Below are positions 1-8,286 of a stretch of DNA of 64,000 nucleotides, in pieces. The position numbers and the translations under genes were made by a program. How positions within the stretch are numbered: the first letter of the stretch is position 1; the number at the start of each line of letters is the position of its first letter. A model generated the notes under the pieces. It was not told the DNA's origin. It did not search any database and saw nothing but the letters and a program-made list of their open reading frames with translations. This DNA is from Chloroflexota bacterium (GTDB lineage: Bacteria; Chloroflexota; UBA11872; UBA12225; JAJDUF01), in assembly GCA_022826725.1 (NCBI GenBank), contig JAJDUF010000020.1, positions 1 through 64,000 of the forward strand, written 5' to 3'.

Positions 1-2091
1 TTCAGCTACTTGAGGCGTATGGATGTACGCCAGTTGGCCGAACCACTTCCCGCCTGTGTCTGCCGCGACGGTCTCCACGTTCGACGCATCGGCCGCAATC
101 CCATAGCGCTCATACTCCTGTAGACCCTGGACACGCCGCCAAACCTTGTTCGACGAGTTCTGGACATAGATGTGGTCGGAGGCCGCACCCAGGTCCGTCC
201 TTCCTGATCTATAGGCACTGAACACAGGCGTGGCTGTCGCGGTCGGGGTCGCTGTGGCCGTCGCCGTCGCCGTGGCCGTCGCCGTGGCCGTCGCGGTGGC
301 TGTGGCCGTCGCCGTTGGGGTCGCTGTGGCCGTCGGGGTCGCCGTGTTGGTCGCCGTGGCCGTAGCTGTGGCAGTCGGCGTGGCGGTGGCGGTGTTGGTC
401 GCGGTGGCCGTGGCGGTCGGGGTGGGTGTCAACGTGGCTGTAGCCGTCGCCGTGGGAGTGGCGGTCGCCGTGGCCGTCGCGGTGGCCGTGGCTGTAGCCA
501 ACGCGGGAGCACTCGCCATGTGCAGGTCGGTCAGCGCCGGCAGTCCTACCGCCCGGTACTGCGCCAGCTCCGCCGCCGTCGCCGCTCTGGTGCCGAACTC
601 CAGCGTCGTCAGCGCCCCCAACTCCGCCCCCGCCGCGTAGTCGAAGTGCGCCGGCGCCACATTCCCCAACCGGTTGCCCGCCAGATACAACGCTTGCAGC
701 CGCGTCAACCCCGCAAACTGCCCCGCCGCCACTGTGCTCAATCGGTTGTTCCCCAAATACAGCTTCTGCAGTTGGCTCAGCCCCGTAAACTGCTCCGCTG
801 CCACCGTGCTCAACCGGTTGTCGGACAGCCCCAGCTCCCGCAGTTGACTCAGCCCCGCGAACACCTCCGCCGGCAGCACGCTCAACCAGTTGTGCCCCAG
901 ATACAGCTTGCGTAGCCGCGTCAACCCCGCAAACTGCCCCGCCGCCACCGTACTCAATCGGTTGTGCCCTAGATACAGCCCACGCAGGTGGGTCAGCCCC
1001 GCGAAGTCCCCCGCCTGCAGCGTAGTCACCGCTTGGTTAGCGACACTCAAGGACGTAATGTCCGCCAGGTGGTCCGCGGTGACACTCGCACAGTCCGTAA
1101 CCCCCGCGACCTTGGCCACAATGGCGACGACCACTTTCTGGGTGCGGCCTTGCAGCGGGCTGCTCCCACAGCTGGTCGCCGTCGGTTCCGGCACGGCCGT
1201 GGCCGTCGCCGTGGCCGTCGCCGTCGCGGTGGCGGTTGGGGTAGCGGTTGCCGTCGCCGTGGCCGTCGCCGTCGCCGTGGGCGAGGGCAGCGGGGCACTC
1301 GTCAATTTCAGCGTGGTCAACGCGGTCAGCCCCACCGCCCGGTACTGCGCGAGTTCGTCCGCCGTCGCCTCCCTTTCAGTGCCCAACCACAGCGTCGTCA
1401 GTGCCCCCAACTCCGCCCCCGCCGCGTAATCGAAGATGCCCGGCGCCACATTGCCCAACCGGTTGCCATGCAGATACAGCGCTTGCAGGCCGGTCAGCCC
1501 CGCGAACAGCCCCGCCGGCACTGTGGTCAGCCGGTTGTTGCTCAGATACAACGCTTGCAGACTGGTCAGCCCCGCGAACAGCCCGGCCGGTACCGTGGTC
1601 AGCCGGTTGTTGCCCAGATACAGCGTGTGCAGGTTGGTCAGGCCCGCAAACTGGTCCGCCACTACCGTGCTCAACCGGTTGTTGCTCAACCCCAACGTGT
1701 GCAGCCCGGTCAGGCCCGCGAAGTCGCCCGATTGCAGCGCGGTCACCGCTTGGTTCCCGATACTCAGGGACGTAATCGCGGCCAGGTGGGCCGCGGTGAC
1801 GCTGGCACAGTCCGTAATCCCCGCGACCTTGGCGACGATGGCGTCCACGACTTTCTGGGTGCGGCCTTGCAGCGGGCTGCTGCCACAGGTGGTCGCCATC
1901 GGTTCCGGGACCGGCGTGGGCGTGCTGGTGGATGTGGGGAGTGCAGTGGCCTCGGCTTGTGCCAAGACCCTCCCTGGCAGCCCCGCCGCTGGCAGCACCA
2001 CGGTCCCCAGCACCACGCCCAGCAGCAGCCCGACGAGGAGCAGCGCCCGCGACGACACCGCACGACTCAATACGCGGCGGATAGCGGCCAT
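1..2091 (-). CDS. Secreted leucine-rich-repeat protein with two LRR modules and Thr-Ala linkers (3' end beyond window)
   Basis: One open frame reads from an ATG at 2091 to the window edge without a stop (697 codons), so the gene is incomplete at its C-terminus. Residues 1-46 are a signal peptide (RR-rich start, LLLVGLLLGVVLG core, AQA cleavage region). Two homologous modules follow, at about 60-255 and 305-520. Each begins with a Cys-containing helical cap (CGSSPLQGRTQKVV), then has LRRs of the type LYLGNNRLSTV-A-GQFAGLT. They are separated by linkers made almost wholly of Thr-Ala pairs (about 268-300 and 532-621). The last 75 residues start a different domain (HIYVQNSSNKVWRRVQG). The modules are tandem duplicates. 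Bacterial LRR proteins of this kind are usually surface or secreted binding proteins; the ligand is unknown. An AGGGGG ribosome site lies just upstream of the start. Confidence 0.85.
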   Translation of the reverse strand, partial: MAAIRRVLSRAVSSRALLLVGLLLGVVLGTVVLPAAGLPGRVLAQAEATALPTSTSTPTPVPEPMATTCGSSPLQGRTQKVVDAIVAKVAGITDCASVTAAHLAAITSLSIGNQAVTALQSGDFAGLTGLHTLGLSNNRLSTVVADQFAGLTNLHTLYLGNNRLTTVPAGLFAGLTSLQALYLSNNRLTTVPAGLFAGLTGLQALYLHGNRLGNVAPGIFDYAAGAELGALTTLWLGTEREATADELAQYRAVGLTALTTLKLTSAPLPSPTATATATATATATPTATATATATATATAVPEPTATSCGSSPLQGRTQKVVVAIVAKVAGVTDCASVTADHLADITSLSVANQAVTTLQAGDFAGLTHLRGLYLGHNRLSTVAAGQFAGLTRLRKLYLGHNWLSVLPAEVFAGLSQLRELGLSDNRLSTVAAEQFTGLSQLQKLYLGNNRLSTVAAGQFAGLTRLQALYLAGNRLGNVAPAHFDYAAGAELGALTTLEFGTRAATAAELAQYRAVGLPALTDLHMASAPALATATATATATATATPTATATATLTPTPTATATATNTATATPTATATATATNTATPTATATPTATATATATATATATATATATATPTATATPVFSAYRSGRTDLGAASDHIYVQNSSNKVWRRVQGLQEYERYGIAADASNVETVAADTGGKWFGQLAYIHTPQVAE
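231..498. repeat. Low-complexity GCC-GTC hexamer-like tract coding for a Thr-Ala linker
   Basis: About 270 bp of almost pure alternation of GTC/GTG/GCC-type triplets, which reads as (Thr-Ala)n with scattered Pro, Asn and Leu on the minus strand. It is part of the LRR gene. A shorter tract of the same type lies at about 1186-1293. On the plus strand it gives a spurious Val-Ala open frame. Confidence 0.85.
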
Positions 2092-2202
2092 AATCCCCCT
2101 CGCTACCGATCTCCTCTTCACGACTGGCCGGTGTAGTGATCTTTAACACTATCAATGGAGATGAGGTGAATTTTACTACACTATTGCGGGGCCGGTCAGG
2201 AG
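2092..2202 (-). promoter_or_regulatory. AT-rich intergenic region, probable promoter of the LRR gene
   Basis: This 110-bp gap is much richer in A and T than its surroundings at 2140-2185, and holds the inverted heptamer GTGTAGT-n-ACTACAC. It separates two co-directional minus-strand genes and is the obvious place for the LRR gene's promoter. I cannot assign a convincing -35/-10 pair. Confidence 0.3.
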
Positions 2203-3414
2203 CTACGGTGGGAACCGTCCTTTTGCCCTCCACCGGCAGATGGCCGCCGCGGCCCAAGTCGTGAGCGGCACCGCCACCAAAATGCCCAAGCTCCCCACGA
2301 GCGAGCGGACGATCTCCACGGCAATGTCCTCGCGGTTCCAAACGTCGCCGATCTCCCCTTGATAGAGAGTCAGCAGCACGATAACCGGCAGGGAGGCGCC
2401 GGCGTAGGCGATCACGAGCGTATTCACCATTGCGCCGATGTGAACCCGCCCGACGTTCATCCCCCGGCGATACAGTTGCCAGAGCGGCGCCGTGCGGTCG
2501 GCGGCGTGCAGTTCGAACACGCTCGACGACTGCCCGGCGGCAGCATCAATGAGCGCCCCAATCGCGCCGATCAACATGCCCGCCAGCAGCAAGCCTCGCA
2601 CGCTGACCACCCCCCCGGTCAACGCCTGCACCAGCAGGAGCTCTTCCGAGGTGCCCCAGCCGCCAATACGCGCCGCCGAGACAAAGAGCACCGATAGCCC
2701 ACCGGCCACCACCACCCCACCCAGCAGCCCCAGCCCCGCCGCCACCACTTGGGCAAAATCGGACTGCGTGAGTGGCAGCGCCACGGCGACGATGAGCACA
2801 CAGCCGATCATGGCGATCAGCAGCGGCTCACGTCCGGCGAGAATGTGCGGCACGACAAACCAGCGCAGCACACCCAGCGCACAGACCATCCCGGCCAGCG
2901 AGCGGAGTCCCTGCCAGCCGGCCGCGAGCGCCAGCGCGATGACGAAGACGACCCCCAGCGCCAGCAGCGGCACCCGGCGGGCAAAGTCGTCAATCACGAA
3001 CGGCGGCACGCCCCGCAATTCGGAGCACGACCGCCCGTCCCGCGCCCACGCGGTGTCGGGTTGACCCACGCAATCCACCGCCGCCGGGACGTAGGAGACG
3101 ATCACCCGGTCTCCCGGACGGTACTGCAAGACCCCCGGGCTGCGTCCCTCCGGCAGTAGCTCAACGGTGACTATCTCCCCATGCAGCGACCCACCCAAGA
3201 CCTCCAGGTGAACGATCCGGCGGGGTGAACCACCAGGCGCAGCGGCCGGATCGGTACTGACGCGGACGACTCGCGCCTCCAGCAACTCTCCACCGGCCGC
3301 GTCCTCAGCACCGGGCGGCGGCGTGATCGCGGGCGCCGTCCACCACAATCCGAGCAGCACCGCAACGAGGATCAACCAGCCGGCAAGCGCACGATAGGAC
3401 CAGCGACGAGCCAT
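2203..3414 (-). CDS. YibE/F family polytopic membrane protein
   Basis: 403 residues. An N-terminal membrane segment (about 8-27) is followed by an extracytoplasmic beta-rich domain (about 45-145), then at least seven hydrophobic segments. The C-terminal half carries the family's signature GAIGALIDAAAGQSSSVFEL, then RGMNVGRVHIGAMVNTLVIA and YAGASLP. The YibE/F family is known only as membrane proteins of undefined, possibly transport, function. The gene ends about 110 bp before the LRR gene on the same strand and may be transcribed with it. ATG at 3414 directly precedes the first hydrophobic segment. Confidence 0.85.
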   Translation of the reverse strand: MARRWSYRALAGWLILVAVLLGLWWTAPAITPPPGAEDAAGGELLEARVVRVSTDPAAAPGGSPRRIVHLEVLGGSLHGEIVTVELLPEGRSPGVLQYRPGDRVIVSYVPAAVDCVGQPDTAWARDGRSCSELRGVPPFVIDDFARRVPLLALGVVFVIALALAAGWQGLRSLAGMVCALGVLRWFVVPHILAGREPLLIAMIGCVLIVAVALPLTQSDFAQVVAAGLGLLGGVVVAGGLSVLFVSAARIGGWGTSEELLLVQALTGGVVSVRGLLLAGMLIGAIGALIDAAAGQSSSVFELHAADRTAPLWQLYRRGMNVGRVHIGAMVNTLVIAYAGASLPVIVLLTLYQGEIGDVWNREDIAVEIVRSLVGSLGILVAVPLTTWAAAAICRWRAKGRFPP

Positions 3415-3454
3415 GCCAGATCATACCGCGTGGAAGCCGAGCACCTCGCCTCCT

Positions 3455-3535
3455 ATGGTCCCCCGCTGCGCCGGGGATACGGGCAATTACCTCCCCTGTC
3501 GCAACGGGGGAGGGTCAGGGTGGGGGCCGGCACAC
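3455..3535. repeat. Intergenic palindromic repeats, family A (inverted) and C-like
   Basis: TATGGTCCCCCGCTGCGCCGGGG at 3456-3478 is a shortened family A element in reverse orientation. It is followed by CTCCCCTGTCGCAACGGGGGAG, a hairpin with a GGGTCAGGGTGGGGG tail. The gap contains no gene. Confidence 0.65.
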
Positions 3536-3573
3536 TCCACTCTCGGACGCGCGTGGTGAGCGATATCGGCAGT

Positions 3574-4023
3574 CTACTGCTGCTGTTGTTGCTGTTGCTG
3601 CTGCTGTTCCTGTAGCTCGCAGTTGAACATCCAGTTGATGCCGAACTTGTCAATGCAGGAGCCGAAGTACGCCCCCCAAAACATGTCCGCCGGCTGCATC
3701 GTGACCGTGCCACCCGCCGATATCTTGGCAATCAGGTCGTCGGTCTCCTGCCGGCTGCGTGTCTGGTAGGAAATCGCAAAGTTGCTCCCGACCTCCGGCG
3801 GCGGCCCGAACGCCGCCGGCACGTCACTGCCCATGAGCACGCTCGAGCCGATTGGGTACGACACGTGCATGATGTTGTCCCGCTCGTCCTCAGAGACACC
3901 CAACCCCGGCGGCCCGTCACCGAACGTTTGCACGAGCGCAAACTCGCCGCCGAAAACCGAGCGATAGAACTCGAACACCTCTCGACAGTTCCCATTGAAA
4001 TGGAGATAGATGCTGACCGTCAT
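3574..4023 (-). CDS. PhnB-like VOC (glyoxalase-fold) protein with polyglutamine tail
   Basis: 149 residues. It starts MTVSIYLHFNGNCREVFEFY and ends in the core FGINWMFNCE, both diagnostic of the PhnB/3-demethylubiquinone-like VOC family. These are small dimeric proteins, usually without a proven substrate. An AGGAGG ribosome site precedes the ATG at 4023. Uniquely, the C-terminus runs on as LQEQ plus nine more Gln, encoded by a CAG/CAA tract at 3577-3606. Family members normally stop soon after the NCE motif, so the tail is an add-on, probably grown by triplet slippage. Confidence 0.85.
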   Translation of the reverse strand: MTVSIYLHFNGNCREVFEFYRSVFGGEFALVQTFGDGPPGLGVSEDERDNIMHVSYPIGSSVLMGSDVPAAFGPPPEVGSNFAISYQTRSRQETDDLIAKISAGGTVTMQPADMFWGAYFGSCIDKFGINWMFNCELQEQQQQQQQQQQ

Positions 4024-4080
4024 TCCCGCCTCCTAACCCCCGATTCTATCAAACAACCCCGGCGGCACCGCCCACCCCAC

Positions 4081-4185
4081 CCGTCTCCCCGCTCTGCGGG
4101 GGGACCATAGGGGGGCTACCACCAGCCGAAACACGCCCACCTGCCGCGCCCCCGCCCTGCGGCGGTACCATAGGGGGCACCACAG
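4081..4185. repeat. Two family A intergenic repeats
   Basis: CTCCCCGCTCTGCGGGGGGACC then ATAGGGGGGC at 4084-4117, and a second, degenerate copy ending CGGTACCATAGGGGGCACC at about 4148-4180. They sit between the divergent VOC and peptidase genes. The peptidase ribosome site AAGGAG follows immediately. Confidence 0.7.
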
Positions 4186-4204
4186 CCTGAAAGGAGCAGC
4201 AGCC

Positions 4205-5653
4205 GTGTCTGAGCCGCCACTCGAAGCCTTGGACAAAGCGATCATCGGGGACATCTATCGCTCGCACACGGCCTACGAACGGCTCGTCGAGCTGTGCGAT
4301 TCCTGCGGACCACGGTTCGCCGGCACCGCCGGAGAGCAACGCGCGGCCACCCTCTTGGCGCAGTGGCTGGCCGAGGCCGGCCTGGCGCAGGTCCAGCGCG
4401 AGCCGTTCGGTTATCTCGGCTGGCGGCGCGGCGAGAGCCGCCTGGAGATAGTGCAACCCACAGCCTACCCGCTCGCAGCGTTGGCCCTGCCACACTGCCC
4501 GCCCGGTGACATCGAGGCCGAGCTTTGCTCCGTCGGTGGTGGCGAGGCCGACGACTATCGGGCCGCCGGCGCCGCCGCCGACCGCCTTCAGGGCAAGGTA
4601 TTACTATGCGCCGCCGAGTCAAGTGGCCCCTCCGGGCAGCCGCCATCGCACCGGCGCCTGAAGTACGGGCGCGCGGTCACTGCCGGCGCCGCCGCCTTCC
4701 TCTACTACAACCAAAACCCCGGCGGCTTGGCCGTCACGGGTAGTCTGGCCACGCGGAAGCCGGCGCCCATTCCCGGCCTGGGCCTCGCCTACGAAGACGG
4801 CGCGACGCTCCTACGGCTGCTGGAGCACGGTCCCGTCAGGGTGCGGCTGCACGTGACCGCTGCCTTCCCCGAGGTAGAGAGCACCAACGTCCTCGCCGAC
4901 CTGCCGGCCGATCCCGCCAGTCCACACCGCGACGAGCTAGTGCTCGCCGGCGCTCACTACGATAGCCACGACATTGCCCCCGGCGCGCTCGACAACGGCA
5001 CCGGCGTCGTCATCATCCTCGAAGCCGCACGGGCCCTTGCCGCCGCCTACCGGGCCGCCGGACGTGCCCCCCGGCGGCGACTGCGCTTCTGCTTCTTTGC
5101 GGCCGAAGAGATCGGGCTGCTGGGGTCCTGGAACTACGTCAGCCGCCACGCCGCCGAGCTATCGCAGCTGCGCTTCATGCTCAATGTGGACGACATCGGC
5201 CACAGCGACCCCGGCGCCGAGTCGCTCCACTTGGTTGGTTGCCCCGAACTCGTCCCCCACTTCGCCGCCCACGCCCAAGCCATGCGATATCCCCTGAGCG
5301 TGCATGAACGCCTCTCCACGTCGTCCGACCACTTCCCCTTTGTGATGCACGGCATTCCGGCCGGCTTGGTGGAAAACGAGGCGTCGCCGGAGCGCGCCAC
5401 CGGTCTTGTGGGCCGCGGCTGGGGCCACACCATCGCCGACACGGTAGACAAGGTGCGCCCCGCGACCGTCCAATCGGCCGCCGTAGTCACCGCACGTCTG
5501 CTCCTGCGCCTCGCTGAAGACGAGCGCTGGCCCGGCCGCCAACGCCTACCCGCCGCCGTCGAGTCCGACCTCGCCGCTAGCGGCCGCCTTGCCGAGCTAC
5601 GCCAGTCCGGCCGCTGGCCGCCACCCTGGTCCACCACCACAAGCGACAACTAA
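4205..5653 (+). CDS. M28 family zinc aminopeptidase-like protein
   Basis: 482 residues, GTG start with AAGGAG at about 4191. The co-catalytic two-zinc site of M28 peptidases is complete: AGAHYDSH (zinc His, about residue 251), GALDNGTG (bridging Asp, about 262), FFAAEEIG (catalytic Glu and zinc Glu, about 300), MLNVDDIGH (zinc Asp), and SSDHFPF (zinc His, about 375). A PA-like insert lies at about 95-190. There is no signal peptide, so a cytoplasmic aminopeptidase or deacylase role is likely. Substrate unknown. The C-terminal 50 residues are poorly conserved in type. Confidence 0.9.
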   Translation: MSEPPLEALDKAIIGDIYRSHTAYERLVELCDSCGPRFAGTAGEQRAATLLAQWLAEAGLAQVQREPFGYLGWRRGESRLEIVQPTAYPLAALALPHCPPGDIEAELCSVGGGEADDYRAAGAAADRLQGKVLLCAAESSGPSGQPPSHRRLKYGRAVTAGAAAFLYYNQNPGGLAVTGSLATRKPAPIPGLGLAYEDGATLLRLLEHGPVRVRLHVTAAFPEVESTNVLADLPADPASPHRDELVLAGAHYDSHDIAPGALDNGTGVVIILEAARALAAAYRAAGRAPRRRLRFCFFAAEEIGLLGSWNYVSRHAAELSQLRFMLNVDDIGHSDPGAESLHLVGCPELVPHFAAHAQAMRYPLSVHERLSTSSDHFPFVMHGIPAGLVENEASPERATGLVGRGWGHTIADTVDKVRPATVQSAAVVTARLLLRLAEDERWPGRQRLPAAVESDLAASGRLAELRQSGRWPPPWSTTTSDN

Positions 5654-5728
5654 CCCGCAGGCGATCCCGGCACTGGCACCAGGACCTCTCTCTTGCCTGA
5701 CGGAAATCGAACAGTTCGGCACTATATT

Positions 5729-5747
5729 CTCACACGTATATTGTGAG
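5729..5747. promoter_or_regulatory. Inverted repeat, candidate operator
   Basis: CTCACACGTATATTGTGAG is an interrupted palindrome (CTCACA/TGTGAG) in an AT-rich spot 40 bp upstream of a small gene. ACTATATT just before it could be a -10. This is a candidate transcription-factor site only. Confidence 0.3.
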
Positions 5748-5786
5748 CAACACGGCAACGGAGGCTATGGTATCGTCCCTGAGACA

Positions 5787-5993
5787 ATGAACGCCGCACC
5801 TGTCCCGCCCGAGCACCACTTCGCTACCAAAGAAGACCTCGCTTCACTCCGCGGCGAGTTCCAGACCACCTTGCCGCATCTCGCCACCAAGGCTGATCTG
5901 GCGCAGATGGAGACGCGCTTGCTCTTGCGCCTCGGAGCACTGATCGTCGCCCTGAACGGCCTCACCATCGCCATCCTCAAGTTCCTCGACTAG
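5787..5993 (+). CDS. Small coiled-coil protein with C-terminal membrane anchor
   Basis: 68 residues from the ATG at 5787. The pattern is HFATKEDLASLRGEF, HLATKADLAQMETRL, then a hydrophobic helix LGALIVALNGLTIAILKFL. ATK-DL repeats followed by one membrane helix are common in small bacterial proteins of DUF1640/CCDC90 type, whose function is undefined. The open frame extends upstream into the peptidase gene, but this start avoids the overlap and begins at the conserved part. Confidence 0.6.
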   Translation: MNAAPVPPEHHFATKEDLASLRGEFQTTLPHLATKADLAQMETRLLLRLGALIVALNGLTIAILKFLD

Positions 5994-6066
5994 GGCAGGC
6001 ACCACCGCCACTGGCCTCGCGGCTATTCTGAGTCTTGGCCGCAGCTAGGCGAATGGGAGGAAGGAA

Positions 6067-6597
6067 ATGGAGTTAAACTCCCTTGAGCACATGTTCTTCG
6101 ACGATCTCATGAAAGTGAAACTAGACGAACCAACACATGCAACCATAAGCGGTGTGGGTGATAATGTTGATGTCATAATTATACCAAAGCTCCATGACAC
6201 CGGCCAGTTCGTTATGGAGTACTACAACGCTCCCTTAAACCGGCCAACGAAACACGGTGATGGCACCAGCAGTATGGCATTTGCCGAAATAACGCATCCC
6301 TCGCTCAGAATGGGTAACTCCGTCAAGGTTCAGTTAAAGACCCAACCATCTCTTCCCTTCCCAACTCCTGCACAACCTCTGCTGTCTGCTACTGTGCGTT
6401 TTTCGTCTACCAATAGAGGTGTGTTAACACTGAATGAAGGGATAGTTGAAGTAGAAAAGTCTCTTATTTCTAAGGCGGAGTTTTATGTTGGTAATCTTCC
6501 AAGCATGGCTATACCTCTCACGCCGCTGAAGGAGCAACCCATCGTCTTGAATTCTCACGGCTGGAAGATCACATTGAGGGGGGGACTGTGGCCCTAG
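6067..6597 (+). CDS. Probable N-terminal part of an ApeA-like HEPN protein (first half of a split gene)
   Basis: 176 residues, AGGAAGGAA ribosome site before ATG at 6067. It is beta-rich with no membrane segment. Codon use is markedly more AT-rich than its neighbours. It ends HGWKITLRGGLWP at a 7-G run (6578-6584), and the HEPN gene follows in the +1 frame with only 16 bp between. If one G is removed, the frame continues without a stop into GYMGVVERLDRTQF and so on, giving one protein of about 448 residues. That layout (N-terminal beta domain, then HEPN) matches ApeA-type anti-phage proteins, so I read the two as one gene broken by a homopolymer indel, a sequencing error, or programmed frameshifting. 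Family assignment is inference from layout. Confidence 0.55.
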   Translation: MELNSLEHMFFDDLMKVKLDEPTHATISGVGDNVDVIIIPKLHDTGQFVMEYYNAPLNRPTKHGDGTSSMAFAEITHPSLRMGNSVKVQLKTQPSLPFPTPAQPLLSATVRFSSTNRGVLTLNEGIVEVEKSLISKAEFYVGNLPSMAIPLTPLKEQPIVLNSHGWKITLRGGLWP

Positions 6598-6613
6598 AGA
6601 CACAACTGGCTAT

Positions 6614-7414
6614 ATGGGAGTCGTGGAGAGGTTGGATCGCACACAATTCACCTCTGGACGACTGCTCAAGTTGCTCCAAGCATGGCTATATTTTCTGTGT
6701 TTCGTGACGGGTACCAGCCGTGCTCCTACTGTGGTGTTGGGGTATGGCGATACAGAACGCGCAAAACCTATATGGGGCAAGTTAGGTTCTTTCGACTCCA
6801 AATATCCTGATAGTAATTGGTTCAGTAATCCATCAGGCGTTCACTCAACTTCCTTCTTCGGGAAGCTGTTCACCAAATTCTACTCCAAGTGGCAGTGTCA
6901 CTCTGAGAACATACGCTCTTTGGTCCAGAGATACGAGCACAGCCGCGCGGTTGAGAAAATAGGCTCTTTTGATACAGCCCTCATAATAAGTTTTTCTGGA
7001 CTAGAAGCACTTGCCATTGCTGTCCTTAGTGCCGAGGGGAAATGCGTACCTCGTAAAGCATCTAAGAAAATCAACAAGGCGATAAGAGAAATAAGAAGGC
7101 AGTGCAATCACGACATAGGTATGGTGTCTCTAAATAGCACCAAAACTCCAGAATTGTATTCGCTTTCTAAGGATTTAGGTGTGAGGGAAAACGGACCTTG
7201 GTTACTCAGCGAGGCGAGGAACTATGCAGTGCATTTTGGTGATAGGTTAGGAGATATGCGCTTCAAGAAACTTGCTGAGAGTGAAGAATATTACCTATTC
7301 CTACACGATCTCAGCCAGTTTTACTTCGAGTATATGTTCTTAGCTTATTTGGATTTTCCCGATGTTGAACCACCAAGAGCCTTATTGACCGGTAAGAACG
7401 TGATTGTTTCTTGA
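6614..7414 (+). CDS. HEPN-domain protein, ApeA-like putative RNase (second half of a split gene)
   Basis: 266 residues as called. The C-terminal half has the HEPN signature: helix SFDTALIISFSGLEALAIAV (about 118-137) and the catalytic R-x4-H motif in EARNYAVHFG (Arg202, His207), typical of HEPN RNases. Upstream, LLKLLQAWLYFLCFVTGTS resembles the helix linking the N-terminal and HEPN domains in ApeA-like proteins. The region is clearly lower in GC than neighbours, suggesting horizontal transfer. HEPN RNases of this type cut host RNA on phage infection (abortive infection). No cognate antitoxin is seen. Alternative: an independent HEPN toxin with its own start at the ATG at 6614, though that ATG lacks a good ribosome site. 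Confidence 0.6.
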   Translation: MGVVERLDRTQFTSGRLLKLLQAWLYFLCFVTGTSRAPTVVLGYGDTERAKPIWGKLGSFDSKYPDSNWFSNPSGVHSTSFFGKLFTKFYSKWQCHSENIRSLVQRYEHSRAVEKIGSFDTALIISFSGLEALAIAVLSAEGKCVPRKASKKINKAIREIRRQCNHDIGMVSLNSTKTPELYSLSKDLGVRENGPWLLSEARNYAVHFGDRLGDMRFKKLAESEEYYLFLHDLSQFYFEYMFLAYLDFPDVEPPRALLTGKNVIVS

Positions 7415-7526
7415 GCAACCTAGCGGGCGGATTGACCAGTGCCCTGACCACGTGCTCAGTGGATCACCTGCTGCCTCTGCATAGCAGGGGACAGCAAATG
7501 AGGTCGATAGCTGCTGAATCCCCCCT

Positions 7527-8108
7527 CTACCCCTCAGTAGTCAGCGCGTCGAGTTCCCGCTTCATCGCCTCGACCGTGCGGATGTCGTGGTACACCGACG
7601 CAAACCGGATGTAGGCGATCGGATCAAGGTCCCGGAGCCGCTCGATCACCCAGTCGCCGATGATCGTGCTGGAGACCTCCGCTTGGTCCAGCGCCAGAAT
7701 CCGCTGCTCGACCTCCGCGGTCAGCTTGCTGATGGCCGCCGGCGGGACCGGCCGCTTGGTGCAGGCGATGCGGATTTTCTCCAGCAGCTTGCCGTGATTG
7801 AACTCCTCGCGCCGGCCATCTCGCTTGACCACCACGAAACCTCGCGGGTCCACGCGCTCGGAGGTAAGAAAGCGGTTGCCACACTCCGCACACTCCCGCT
7901 GCCGGCGCACGCTTTGCGCCAGCTCGCTCGCCTGCATGACGCGCGTTTCCTGCGACTTGCAGCGCGGACAGCGCATGGCCTCCAGCCGCTCATACGTCGT
8001 GAACCGATGACTGCAATCCTCGCACTGACGCCGGCGGCGCACGGCATCCGCGGTATCGCGCGAGTCGATCACGCGGAGCGAGTTGCTCTGGCAGACGGGG
8101 CATCGCAT
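7527..8108 (-). CDS. nrdR: NrdR transcriptional repressor with duplicated zinc ribbon
   Basis: 193 residues; NrdR is normally about 150. A first, canonical zinc ribbon has Cys3/6/29/32 and VIDSRDTADAVRRRRQC-n-RFTTYER. A second, offset by exactly 44 residues, has Cys47/50/73/76 and VRRQRECAECGNRF. The ATP-cone follows (about 88-178: VVVKRDGRREEFNHGKLLEK, DPIAYIRFASVYHDIRTVE). NrdR senses ATP/dATP and represses ribonucleotide reductase genes by binding NrdR boxes. Starting at Met45 would give the usual length but discard the better-conserved ribbon, so I keep the long form. No nrd gene is in the window. Confidence 0.93.
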   Translation of the reverse strand: MRCPVCQSNSLRVIDSRDTADAVRRRRQCEDCSHRFTTYERLEAMRCPRCKSQETRVMQASELAQSVRRQRECAECGNRFLTSERVDPRGFVVVKRDGRREEFNHGKLLEKIRIACTKRPVPPAAISKLTAEVEQRILALDQAEVSSTIIGDWVIERLRDLDPIAYIRFASVYHDIRTVEAMKRELDALTTEG

Positions 8109-8286
8109 GGTTGTGCCCTATAGCGTACCGTATATCCCGTTGGGCACGTCTCGAAATCGCAACGTTGACGCGGTTCCTCAGCTAACGCTACGATTCTTGT
8201 AACGCACGCGTTACCTGTAGGGGCGCAGCATGTTGCGCCCTTTGGCGGCCTGACCACTGACGATTGAACACGGAAAGCAAACCACT

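Noticed and set aside
230..640. Plus-strand Val-Ala repeat protein
   Set aside because: It is the antisense reading of the Thr-Ala linker of the minus-strand LRR gene, which is continuous through this region with signal peptide and LRRs.
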